Of a DNA stretch of 64,000 nucleotides, positions 7,565 through 15,209 are shown in pieces. This stretch comes from Nitrosomonas sp. (GTDB lineage: Bacteria > Pseudomonadota > Gammaproteobacteria > Burkholderiales > Nitrosomonadaceae): assembly GCF_024282095.1 (NCBI RefSeq), contig NZ_JAMWZS010000007.1, forward strand, positions 1 to 64,000, given 5' to 3'. Each line of letters opens with the position of its first letter. Position 1 is the first letter of the stretch. The position numbers and the translations under genes were made by a program. Under the pieces are notes generated by a model that was given only the letters and a program-made list of their open reading frames with translations, was not told the origin of the DNA and searched no databases.

Positions 7565-8283
7565 TTGCCGACATGTGCGCCGTTATCCACGTACAGCACT
7601 TCCCCAGTAATAGCTTGCGCTTCCGTCAGATAAATGACTGCATCGACGATTTCCTTCGTGTCCGAGATGCGCCCCATGGGAGAAAGTGACTTAAGAAATT
7701 CCTTCGAGTTACCCTTGTGCAGTGGCGTATCGACAATACCGGCAGCAACGGTGTTAAAACGTATACCCTCCTTTGCATATTCGCTGGCAAGATTTAGTGA
7801 AGCTGCCGTTATGCCGCCCTTGGTAATCATTGGAACCGAAGCGCTTAAATCGGCAATCGGATGCGTTACCAACGAACTCGTAATACTAACGACGCTACCC
7901 CCGGATTTCTGCTTCAACATCTGCTTGACAACGAATTGCGTGATGTAGAGGAAGCCTTCCACATTGGTCGAAATCAGAGACCTGAAATCCTCTGCTGTGT
8001 AGTCGGTGAAAGGCTTGGATAAAAAGATACCGGCGTTGTTGACCAGCGCATCAATGGAGCCAAATCTGGCGATTGCAGTTTCGGCGACTTTCTGCGCTGT
8101 AACGGCCTGTCCGATATCCCCGTCGATTAACGCAAGATTGTCAGACTGCACAAGCTTCTTGGATTTGGTTATGGTGCGCGAAGTCGCAACAACATTGTAA
8201 CCACGCTCAAGGAAGGCATTGACAACGCCCGCGCCGATACCCTGCGAGCCTCCGGTGACGATGATGGTTCTTTGCTTAATCAT
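7558..8283 (-). CDS. Short-chain dehydrogenase/reductase lacking the usual catalytic Tyr
   Basis: A 241-residue SDR with the Rossmann cofactor motif TGGSQGIG (residues 9-16), NNAG and a C-terminal LTEAQAITGEVLYVDNGAHVGKW. Where classical SDRs have YxxxK, this protein reads PMITK: the Lys is present but the Tyr position is Pro, so the reaction may differ from ordinary alcohol or carbonyl chemistry. The ATG at 8283 has AAGGAG 6 bases upstream; a longer in-frame start at 8328 lacks one. It forms an operon with the RidA gene and faces a LysR regulator, the classic layout of a regulated catabolic or detoxification pair. Confidence 0.88.
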   Translation of the reverse strand: MIKQRTIIVTGGSQGIGAGVVNAFLERGYNVVATSRTITKSKKLVQSDNLALIDGDIGQAVTAQKVAETAIARFGSIDALVNNAGIFLSKPFTDYTAEDFRSLISTNVEGFLYITQFVVKQMLKQKSGGSVVSITSSLVTHPIADLSASVPMITKGGITAASLNLASEYAKEGIRFNTVAAGIVDTPLHKGNSKEFLKSLSPMGRISDTKEIVDAVIYLTEAQAITGEVLYVDNGAHVGKW

Positions 8284-8394
8284 AAGATTCTCCTTTGCTG
8301 TAATGAGTTGACGAAGAAGATTGTGCATTAAATAGGATTATTTGATTAGATGGAAATTTGTGGAAACTCTTTTCCATTTATGCAAAAATTGAAC

Positions 8395-9336
8395 ATGGTG
8401 AATTTGAACGATATCGCAGTTTTTGTAAAAGTGGCGCAGTTCAAAAGCTTCAGTCGCGCCGCACAGGCTATGAGTATGCCTGTCTCAACGGTGAGCCGTG
8501 CGGTTTCCAACCTTGAAGAGCAGCTGGGCGTGACGCTGCTGCAAAGAACGACACGTAAGTTGAGCCTCACCGGCCAGGGCCGCGATTATTACAATCAGTG
8601 CAACGGGCCGCTGAGCGATCTATATGATGCCGAGAGTGTCTTAACGCAGATCCAGAAAAACCCGGAAGGCATGCTCAGAATCACTGCGCCGGTAATTATG
8701 GGGCAGGAACCGTTTTATAAGTTTCTTTCAGACTTCCAGAGCAATTATCCGAAGATCAAAATCGATCTTTTCATCACCAATTCCTATCTTGACTTGATAG
8801 CGGAAAACCTCGATGTCGGTATCCGCTTTGGAGGACTGAGGGATTCAACGCTCATTACCAAGCGTATCGGTGCGAGTATCCGCTATGTCGTCGCAGCACC
8901 AGATTATTTAAAAGGACGACCACTTCCTTCTAAGCCACGGGATTTAATGCAGCATCAATGCGTCATCCTTGGCGGAAGAAATAATGAGACAGAGTGGGAG
9001 CTGGTAAATGGGCGTAAAACGGCGAAGATACAAGTAGCTGGTCCAATAGCCAGCCGCGATTTTCAGTCGGTCAGCGACTTTACTTATCGGGGACATGGCA
9101 TCGGCTTGTTGCCGATGACGTATTGTGATGAGCAGATCAGAAACGGCACGCTTATTCGCCTTTTGCCCGAATGGTCTTCTCCTGAAATTGTGGTCCATAC
9201 CGTTTATCCAACAAGGAAATTCCTGCCTTCACGACTTCATGTCTTTCTTGAAGCGTTAAAGGCATGGAAAAGTCCATTTTGGCTATTTCTGCCCATCCCC
9301 AAAAAAACAGAAGAACCTGATACGTTAAAAAATTGA
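8395..9336 (+). CDS. LysR-family transcriptional regulator
   Basis: A 313-residue LTTR. Residues 3-62 are the winged helix-turn-helix (DIAVFVKVAQFKSFSRAAQA...VSTVSRAVSNLEEQLG, RTTRKLSLT). Residues 90-290 are the substrate-binding domain (GMLRITAPVIMGQ, LDVGIRFGGLRDSTL). This is the LTTR subgroup of single-operon regulators next to SDR or quinone reductase genes. The start at 8395 (MVNLNDIAVF) gives the normal N-terminus; ATGs at 8380 and 8350 are possible, and none has a strong ribosome site. It is divergent from the SDR-RidA operon with a 111-base intergenic region that probably holds its operator. Confidence 0.9.
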   Translation: MVNLNDIAVFVKVAQFKSFSRAAQAMSMPVSTVSRAVSNLEEQLGVTLLQRTTRKLSLTGQGRDYYNQCNGPLSDLYDAESVLTQIQKNPEGMLRITAPVIMGQEPFYKFLSDFQSNYPKIKIDLFITNSYLDLIAENLDVGIRFGGLRDSTLITKRIGASIRYVVAAPDYLKGRPLPSKPRDLMQHQCVILGGRNNETEWELVNGRKTAKIQVAGPIASRDFQSVSDFTYRGHGIGLLPMTYCDEQIRNGTLIRLLPEWSSPEIVVHTVYPTRKFLPSRLHVFLEALKAWKSPFWLFLPIPKKTEEPDTLKN

Positions 9337-9375
9337 ATCCGCCAAACTATAACCTCAGTTGTATTATTTATTACT

Positions 9376-9394
9376 AGCGCTGTAACTCAGCGCT
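9376..9394 (+). terminator. Hairpin after the LysR gene
   Basis: A 7-bp perfect stem AGCGCTG/CAGCGCT with loop TAACT, 40 bases after the LysR stop. There is no T-run after it, so it is only a possible terminator. Confidence 0.35.
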
Positions 9395-9477
9395 TAAAGC
9401 TCAGAGCTATCCAATCACGCTGGGATTGCAAAGAAAAATACCGAATGAGTTAATGAATATGAATTTCTCATAACTTG

Positions 9478-9955
9478 ATGTCAGCCGCCGCAGGCCGTCC
9501 GGCCTATCCGGGATTACTGCTACTCAAAATGCTATTAGCAGGAATCTGGCATGGTGGTCTCAGCGATGAAGCGGTAGAAGACATGGCTAACTCGAATCTG
9601 CACGTCATGCGCTTTTTGGGTTTGTATCTGGAAGACGATGTGCCGGATCATTCGGTATTGTCCCGTTTCAGGACCCGACTGACCGCAGCTGGCGCATGGG
9701 ATGGATTGCTGGCGATGATCAATGGGCAGATACAGACGCACGGCGTCATGGTAAAACCCAGGGATGTCATGTGGATGCGAGCATCACACACAGTCAACGC
9801 AAGCCTAAGAACAAGCCGTCCTATGAAGTGGTTAACGACCGCGAAGGCCGGGACGATGAAGCAGATGCCCAAGCGGCCATGCGCGTGATCGAAGTGACGC
9901 AACCTAGCGTGAATACCGAAGCACGCTGGGTCAAAAAGAGTGGCAAGTCAGTCTT
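9478..9955 (+). pseudogene. IS5-family transposase remnant, frameshifted and truncated
   Basis: The frame from about 9478 reads GRPAYPGLLLLKMLLAGIW, then ...LSDEAVEDMANSNLHVMRFLGL and DHSVLSRFRTRL, the N-terminal region of IS5-group (IS1031-like) transposases. Near 9760 the match moves to another frame (HVDASITHSQRKPKNKPSYE, ...NTEARWVKKSGKSV), showing a frameshift. The match ends at GKSV, about 9955, before most of the DDE catalytic domain. The N-terminal start is missing too. No terminal inverted repeats or target duplications are seen, so this is a dead fragment. Confidence 0.82.
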
Positions 9956-10027
9956 GGCTATTTGCTTCTTAAATCAATGAGTTGACGACCCGCTAGATCA
10001 GACCCAGATCAGTGTAAACTGACAATA

Positions 10028-10065
10028 AACCCAGTGCGTAAAAGGGGAATAAAACGCACTGGGTT
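10028..10065. repeat. Perfect 12-bp inverted repeat
   Basis: AACCCAGTGCGT and ACGCACTGGGTT separated by 14 bases, in an otherwise gene-free stretch (9981-10346) downstream of the IS5 remnant. It could be an intrinsic hairpin, an IS end or a protein site. No T-run follows on the plus strand. Nothing else is recognised in this 366-base gap. Confidence 0.7.
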
Positions 10066-10346
10066 AGCACTGCACAATCCAACCATCCGACTAAGCCATG
10101 GGGTGAAAGCTCTGGTTGGTGCGGTAGATTCATCATTATAGGAGGATGAATACTCATGATCATTATCATGCAAGCTTCTAAGTTTCTCTGTTCGATAACG
10201 AACATAGCACTCACACCTCCCTGTCGATCATCAATAACCACACTCATCTATTTTTCCTAATTAATTAACAGCAGTTCTGAGCTACCAAGGAAGGTGCTTG
10301 AAAAGCTAGAATTCAACTGCCGCATCCAATCTTAAAAGGTGCTTCC

Positions 10347-10556
10347 ATGAACAAAGAAATTGAAGCTATCGAAATTGCCCTGATCACACTCACAGGATTC
10401 ATCGCACAACAATTTCCTGATGCACAACTTGGAGAATTCCTAGCCCACACCGCTCATGAATTCTCGAAAAACCCAGGGGCAGAAAAAACAGCCACTCTGC
10501 TTACCGCCCTGGCTGACAGCGCCACCCGAGCCGCGGTCATGTCGCGCCGTAACTGA
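10347..10556 (+). CDS. Small protein of unknown function
   Basis: A 69-residue protein: acidic, helical, with Ala-rich heptad-like spacing (IEAIEIALITLTGFIAQQFPD, TATLLTALADSATRAAVM). No transmembrane segment or signal peptide. AAAAGGTGC precedes the ATG as a plausible ribosome site. It stands alone in the degraded island. No family recognised, but codon use and composition look coding. Confidence 0.55.
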   Translation: MNKEIEAIEIALITLTGFIAQQFPDAQLGEFLAHTAHEFSKNPGAEKTATLLTALADSATRAAVMSRRN

Positions 10557-10824
10557 TTCACAATTCCCAATTAGCGAAGCGACGGCAAATGTATTACGAT
10601 AACCCATCAAGATTTTTAAATCTGATGAGCTAAAGTGTCTCTTAATTCAGGCTACCCGCTGTCCATATTGCATTGACGACATACAGGAAACGTCTATTTC
10701 CATATGCAATCTCTCAGTTGTTGGTGATCTTCAGGTGGCGATTCAAGCCTTAGAAACAAGAGCATGCAGATGGCAATCCACGGGCTTGCTAATCGAAAAG
10801 GCGGCGAAAACTGGGGAATAAGTG

Positions 10825-11064
10825 ATGATTGAACTATTAGGATGGATTGGTCTGTCAGCTGCTTTTGCGATGACGATTTATCATCGCTACATGTATTCAA
10901 ATTATGAGCAAGTATATCAATATATTAATAAAAAATATGGTGATGATACTAATAACATTGAATTCCCGTCTAAAGATGATCACTTACGAGATGCAAAAAA
11001 ATATTCGTATTACACAGCTTTCTTTGCAGTCGTGCTGATAATTATCAACATGTATTTTCGATGA
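10825..11064 (+). CDS. Small two-helix membrane protein
   Basis: A 79-residue protein with two predicted membrane helices (ELLGWIGLSAAFAMTIYHRY, residues 3-22, and YYTAFFAVVLIIINMYF at the C-terminus), joined by a charged, Asp/Lys-rich loop of about 35 residues. GGGGA lies about 8 bases before the ATG at 10825; a GTG at 10822 is the alternative. No family recognised. It is the first of a run of very small membrane-protein genes on the same strand. Confidence 0.6.
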   Translation: MIELLGWIGLSAAFAMTIYHRYMYSNYEQVYQYINKKYGDDTNNIEFPSKDDHLRDAKKYSYYTAFFAVVLIIINMYFR

Positions 11065-11259
11065 TATGCCTGTACCAAACTGTCAGTGCAGGAAGATCAA
11101 ATGGCATCAATCAATAAAACAATATTCATAGGTAACTCATGTGCACACTGGGTATTTTCTTATGGGCAGATTTGTATGGAAAGAATTCTGACTTTGATGA
11201 GATGATAATAAGTATATATTCAAGTCACAAATTAATTAACCTAAGATTGGGGTAAGAAC

Positions 11260-11385
11260 ATGTTTGAGAAAACATTTCGGAACATCTTATATGTTTGTGC
11301 AATTCTGTTCATGGTTCTTATAACAGCCTGGGGAGCAACTTGGCTATACAAAGCAATATTAGAACAATTCACAAAATTGGGGTAA
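11260..11385 (+). CDS. 41-residue single-helix membrane peptide
   Basis: A very small gene with a ribosome-like GGGGTAAGA just before the ATG. The product MFEKTFRNILYVCAILFMVL... has one strong membrane helix (residues about 8-30) and a short charged C-terminal tail. Its stop forms TAATG with a further 25-codon frame (11385-11462), which is too short to judge. No family recognised; supported only by the ribosome site, helix and neighbours. Confidence 0.45.
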   Translation: MFEKTFRNILYVCAILFMVLITAWGATWLYKAILEQFTKLG

Positions 11386-11465
11386 TGACTAAACAATATG
11401 GCATTCGCAGGTTCTGTGATAAAGAAATGCGCCAGGAACATATTGGCCAAATATTGAGGTGAATC

Positions 11466-11645
11466 ATGAGCGAAAACACAAAAGTTATTTTATATCTGCT
11501 ACTTATATTTGTAATACTGATAGCTTCGTTAATATATTCCAATAACGAAAAAGAATCTTGCCAATCAAATGGTGGTGTTTATGCTAGGCAACACATGAGT
11601 TGGTCGTATGAATGTACAACACCAACACCTAAAGTTAAGCCATGA
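11466..11645 (+). CDS. 59-residue membrane-anchored peptide with two cysteines
   Basis: GAGGTGAATC precedes the ATG. The product has an N-terminal membrane helix (VILYLLLIFVILIASLIYS, residues 7-25) followed by a short, presumably periplasmic segment SCQSNGGVYARQ and SYECTTPTP; the two Cys could form a disulphide. The pattern C-x-GG-x-Y/V...Y-x-C is seen in many small exported proteins. It ends 47 bases before a strong hairpin. No named family recognised. Confidence 0.6.
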   Translation: MSENTKVILYLLLIFVILIASLIYSNNEKESCQSNGGVYARQHMSWSYECTTPTPKVKP

Positions 11646-11692
11646 GCGAATGGCAATCAACCCCTGGCAAGCATTACCAGAAGAATAAAGCA

Positions 11693-11714
11693 CCCCGCGC
11701 CGCAAGTAGCGGGG
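11693..11714 (+). terminator. GC-rich hairpin after the small-protein run
   Basis: Stem CCCCGC/GCGGGG around GCCGCAAGTA, followed by AATTGAATCC. The hairpin at 58454 has nearly the same loop and 3' flank (GCAAATAGCGGGGAATTGAATC), so the two copies look related. Confidence 0.55.
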
Positions 11715-12057
11715 AATTGAATCCATAGCGATTATATTGAAAGAGATTCAGTCGGTATGGGAAGATATGACGTAAAAATAGCGAATCTCGCAGAAAAACT
11801 GGAAGGTTAGTGTAAAAAAGTAAAATGCCTTCAAGTAACTTCTCTGAATGTTTTTGCACAAAGATTGCGTATGAGCGTTCTGAAATAAAAAAATGGTTCT
11901 AGCAGGCGTTGAATCGGCATCAGATATTTTAGGTTTTTTCTAATAAAACAATGACACCAATCACAACTTATCCGATCCTGTTACCTGTACGCCGGCTGAT
12001 GAATGGGAAAAAAATCAGATTGGAGTTGCCGTGCAGATTGCACAAATAGATAACGAT
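11715..12057. other. Non-coding stretch
   Basis: About 340 bases with no gene or structure that I can support, between the hairpin and the DUF1840 gene. Confidence 0.45.
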
Positions 12058-12351
12058 TTATTTCCACATTACGTTACACTCAGCCTCGGCTGCGGCGGTC
12101 AGAAGATTAATCAGTGGCAACGCTCTATCAGCCATACTCACCATCGGTTCAGCATCTTCATTCTCAACTGACGGTGAGGTTTTTTCTGCGCTTATGGCTG
12201 CTCTTAATCGATTCAACGCCATAGGAACGTCCGCTGCCAAAATAGCGCCGGGTACAGTCTTGCTGTGTCCCATCATTTGCAGCATGGCAAGTGCGATGTC
12301 TCCAAACATGATGATGTCGGCATAAGCATCGGTTGTAAATGTCACGAGCAT
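12058..12351 (-). CDS. DUF1840 family protein
   Basis: A 97-residue protein. The N-terminus MLVTFTTDAYADIIMFGDIA, followed by MMGHS, PGAILAADVPMALNRLRAAI and a Glu-rich linker, is the pattern of DUF1840, a small cytoplasmic family of unknown function common in beta- and gammaproteobacteria. AAGGAG lies 7 bases before the ATG at 12351. The C-terminal ADRALPLINLLTAAAEAECNVMWK is the usual family end. It is transcribed alone; upstream lies a copy of the MITE-like repeat. Confidence 0.85.
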   Translation of the reverse strand: MLVTFTTDAYADIIMFGDIALAMLQMMGHSKTVPGAILAADVPMALNRLRAAISAEKTSPSVENEDAEPMVSMADRALPLINLLTAAAEAECNVMWK

Positions 12352-12440
12352 ATCATTCTCCTTGAACGAATCAAAAGTGCGCAAATCCACGTATTCATTG
12401 CCGCTATACCGCAGCCGCCATAACTATCATCAGCAGGCTC

Positions 12441-12550
12441 GTTGAAAAATCTATCAGCGAGCGTTACCGCTACAGTGTTAAAAACAGGCTCAGAATGGTC
12501 ATTAAGTATCAAGAAAAAAACGCACACATACCGACTAACGTGTTTTTCAT
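12441..12550 (+). repeat. MITE-like repeat, diverged copy E
   Basis: It starts GTTGAAAAAT and ends GTTTTTCAT, and contains TTACCGCTACAGTGTTAAAAACAGGCT in pieces, matching the left half of copy A at 17351. The central part is diverged. It lies between two minus-strand genes. Confidence 0.6.
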
Positions 12551-12586
12551 AATCCCTATTGCAACCCCTCTTCCTGATTTAGTGAA

Positions 12587-12757
12587 CTAGTCGCAACCAC
12601 GTAACAGAAAGATGACAAATAAGATCGGTATGGGGACGCCTACAAGCCACAGCAAAATGTAACCTATTTTTCCCTCTTGCTGCTTCTTCAAAGCTGCTGT
12701 GATTCGTAATGAACTGACGCCTTTCGTGAGGCGACTAAAGTGATTGGTTTTCAGCAT
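12587..12757 (-). CDS. Small membrane protein
   Basis: A 56-residue protein: a basic N-terminal half (LKTNHFSRLTKGVSSLRITAALKKQQEGK) and one C-terminal membrane helix (IGYILLWLVGVPIPILFVIFLLRGC). AAAGGAG lies 7 bases before the ATG at 12757; a longer frame up to 12808 lacks one. Small proteins ending in this GVPIPIL...LLRGC pattern are common in proteobacteria; their function is unknown to me. Cationic N-terminus inside, helix inserted, is the likely topology. Confidence 0.7.
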   Translation of the reverse strand: MLKTNHFSRLTKGVSSLRITAALKKQQEGKIGYILLWLVGVPIPILFVIFLLRGCD

Positions 12758-13127
12758 CGCGATCTCCTTTTTAATTTCAGCCCGTTGGGTTGAGGCTGAT
12801 GATGGCAAAGTAACAGTAATAATCTCGTGCGTTATTGTTTAAGCCAAAAAATGTTTCTCGTTGCTTGATCTTGTTGAATGCATTCCCCAGTTACACAATC
12901 TGCCATCTATCATCGCAAGAGAGACTGATCATGTCCGTCTCACGCGCACGAGGTGCAAATTCTTCGGCAGCAGATAATTGTAGACGCTGTGTACATTCAA
13001 AAATCTCCTGAGTCTTTTCGCTCAAGCCTGACCAGTTGCCAGTTGATCTACCCACCGTCCAGCCAAAACCTGCTGCCACTTCGAACTGATCTTTGAATTG
13101 AAAGACATAATCAAAGGCAATCCAGAC
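12758..13127. other. Stretch without a supported gene
   Basis: About 370 bases. On the minus strand the frame of the peroxiredoxin gene stays open for about 78 codons after its stop (13127 to about 12891), but there is no good start codon or known domain. Otherwise nothing is seen. Confidence 0.45.
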
Positions 13128-13655
13128 TCATTTGCTATGTTTTAAATAATCCAGCATGGTATCAACATCACTGACAGTAAATGGATCATCCGGGTAATTG
13201 TCAGCTTTACCGGGTTCGCTGAATAATTGGCTAATCTCTTTATCCTCGACAACCATTGAATAGCGCCATGAGCGGCTGCCAAAACCAAGGTTTTCTTTTT
13301 TAACCAGCATGCCCATTGCTCTGGAAAAATCGCCGTTTCCATCAGGCAGCATTTTTACGTGCTTGATGTCCAGATGCTTACTCCATTGATACATGACAAA
13401 GGCATCATTAACGCTCAAGCAATAAACTTCATCAACACCCTGAGCAATGAGTTCCTGATATTGCGCATCATATCCAGGCAAATGTTTATTTGAACAGGTA
13501 GGTGTATAGGCGCCGGGAAGAGCCAAAACAACAATTTTTTTCCCTTTAAAAATGTCATCGGTACTGACACCCTGCCAGCGAAATGGGTTATCGCCACCGA
13601 TACTCTCGTCGCGAACACGTGTTTTAAAGATCACATCCGGCACAGTTGCAATCAT
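13128..13655 (-). CDS. Prx5-type peroxiredoxin
   Basis: A 175-residue thiol peroxidase of the AhpC/TSA Prx5 group that reduces hydroperoxides. The peroxidatic site is PGAYTPTCSNKHLPGY, with the conserved P-x3-T-x2-C. Further family patterns are VDEVYCLSVNDAFVMYQW and LPDGNGDFSRAMGM, the latter before GFGSRSWRYS. A second Cys (YCLSVND) could act as resolving Cys or not. AAGGAG precedes the ATG at 13655; the frame extends upstream to 13724 without a better start. It is divergent from the NAD(P)H-dependent reductase gene, with 388 bases between them. Confidence 0.93.
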   Translation of the reverse strand: MIATVPDVIFKTRVRDESIGGDNPFRWQGVSTDDIFKGKKIVVLALPGAYTPTCSNKHLPGYDAQYQELIAQGVDEVYCLSVNDAFVMYQWSKHLDIKHVKMLPDGNGDFSRAMGMLVKKENLGFGSRSWRYSMVVEDKEISQLFSEPGKADNYPDDPFTVSDVDTMLDYLKHSK

Positions 13656-14043
13656 GTTAAGACTCCTTGGTTTATTAGAATTTTGTTCAAGCGACTCACT
13701 TGAAATTAATTTAGCCATGACCACAGCATAAGGTGACGCTTCCCATCATTAGTTTTAATTATTACACGCAAAAATAAACACAGTCCGTGCGGTAGCGAAC
13801 AAATTAAGATTGATGCTACGCAACCACTTATTTCCTTTTTATCCTGTAAGCATCTAATCGTTAGGATGAATCGCATCCAGTCAGCATTCCAGTTATACAA
13901 GTTGTGTGGTGGCTGACGCAGTGCAAGTTTGTGTTTGTTACCGTACAGACGACAATTTCCGAGCCCATTAATCTTGATCTAATCAATCATTGGGTGTAAT
14001 CCACCCTATCCGTCGTCGCTTTTCCTTCATTAAGGAGCATGTT
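13656..14043. promoter_or_regulatory. Divergent intergenic region
   Basis: It holds the promoters of the peroxiredoxin (minus) and reductase (plus) genes. I see no reliable operator or RNA gene in these 388 bases. Confidence 0.35.
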
Positions 14044-15171
14044 ATGGAAAAACAGAAAGCCAACAATACCAATCCGACGAATCAAGCGGGAGAATCGACG
14101 GTGATCGAGATTCGCAAAGGCCAGACGTCAGGTCGGCTTGATCGCGCTGAATTTAGTGTTAGGTTCCGTGCCACATTCATTGACCCATCGTTCCGCAATG
14201 AGGATGAATCCATTGCGCGACTTGAAGAAATCGCTTGGCAAGCCTACATGGATGGCCGCAAGGCGCCCTTCACACAACAGGCGGGGCCAGGATATGTTGA
14301 TCCGGATTACAAATTATCAGTCGAATGGATGGACACAAAACAACGCATAGAAGAAGCCAAACGGCTTTGGAATGAGCCTTCAACTCCGTCAAAAGTATTG
14401 GTGATCTGTGGCTCGGCACGCAACGATGGAACCTGCCCAGGCGAGATGTCCAAATCCTTCCGTCTTGCGGAGATTGTTCGCGAAACACTAGAGCAGGCTG
14501 ATATTCAGGTTGATTTACTCGATCTTAGCCTGATTACCTCGGAATACGGCCGCAATATCTATCCGTGCAAAGGTTGTGTGTCGACGGCGATGCCTTTGTG
14601 TCACTGGCCATGCAGTTGCTATCCCAATCACTCTCTCAATCAAAACAATGACTGGATGGCCGAAATCTATGAGCGCTGGACGGCCGCTCATGCAGTGATC
14701 ATCGTAACCCCAGTGTATTGGTACCAGAGTCCAGGCCCTCTGAAACTGATGATAGACCGCATGGTCTGCGCTGACGGCGGGAACCCTGATCCTACCTCGA
14801 CTTCGGGTAAGAATGCAGGTAAAGCGAAAGCACTCGAGATGGCCGGATGGGATTATCCACAGCACCTGGCCGGACGTGCCTACGGCGTGATTATTCACGG
14901 CGATGTGGCGGGTATTGAAGGCTCACGCCGTTCTTTATCCGACTGGCTCGACTGGATGGGTTTTATCGACGCTGGCGCTCAGGCACGACTGGATCGCTAC
15001 ATCGGATATTTTGAACCCTATGCGACCAGTCACGATGTCCTGGACAAGGATATTGCGATGCAGGAAGAAACACGCAATGTCGCACTTGCCGTGGCAAAAG
15101 CCGTTGTCGAATTGCGTGCTGGGCGGCTCAATGAGGTTCAGGCAAAACTGCCACGCACGCGACCAAAGTAG
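14044..15171 (+). CDS. NAD(P)H-dependent flavodoxin-fold reductase with N-terminal extension
   Basis: A 375-residue protein. Residues about 115-330 form a flavodoxin-like FMN reductase domain (VLVICGSARNDGTC phosphate loop, VIIVTPVYWYQSPGPLKLMIDRM, GVIIHGDVAGIEGSRRSL). The N-terminal 110 residues (IEIRKGQTSGRLDRAEFSVRFRATFIDPSFRNEDESIARLEEIAWQAY) are an extension seen in some homologues. Between domains a Cys-rich insert (YPCKGCVSTAMPLCHWPCSCYPN, given in part) could bind metal or form disulphides. AAGGAG lies just before ATG 14044. Likely quinone or azo-type reduction in oxidative stress, by analogy with NADPH-dependent FMN reductases. Confidence 0.88.
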   Translation: MEKQKANNTNPTNQAGESTVIEIRKGQTSGRLDRAEFSVRFRATFIDPSFRNEDESIARLEEIAWQAYMDGRKAPFTQQAGPGYVDPDYKLSVEWMDTKQRIEEAKRLWNEPSTPSKVLVICGSARNDGTCPGEMSKSFRLAEIVRETLEQADIQVDLLDLSLITSEYGRNIYPCKGCVSTAMPLCHWPCSCYPNHSLNQNNDWMAEIYERWTAAHAVIIVTPVYWYQSPGPLKLMIDRMVCADGGNPDPTSTSGKNAGKAKALEMAGWDYPQHLAGRAYGVIIHGDVAGIEGSRRSLSDWLDWMGFIDAGAQARLDRYIGYFEPYATSHDVLDKDIAMQEETRNVALAVAKAVVELRAGRLNEVQAKLPRTRPK

Positions 15172-15209
15172 ATGGTCATTCTTTCTTCCCGGCCTTCAGC
15201 GTGTGTCAA

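Noticed and set aside
9993-10247. Minus-strand 84-codon frame with GGAGG-like site before an internal ATG at 10202
   Set aside because: The sequence is repetitive in Met/Ile/Pro, matches nothing I know, and its end runs through the 12-bp inverted repeat. Better explained as chance.
11101-11208. Plus-strand 35-codon frame with AGGAAGATC upstream
   Set aside because: A fair ribosome site but too short and without a recognisable helix or motif; not listed as a gene.
12342-12527. Minus-strand 61-codon frame upstream of the DUF1840 gene
   Set aside because: It lies inside the diverged MITE-like copy E and has no ribosome site.
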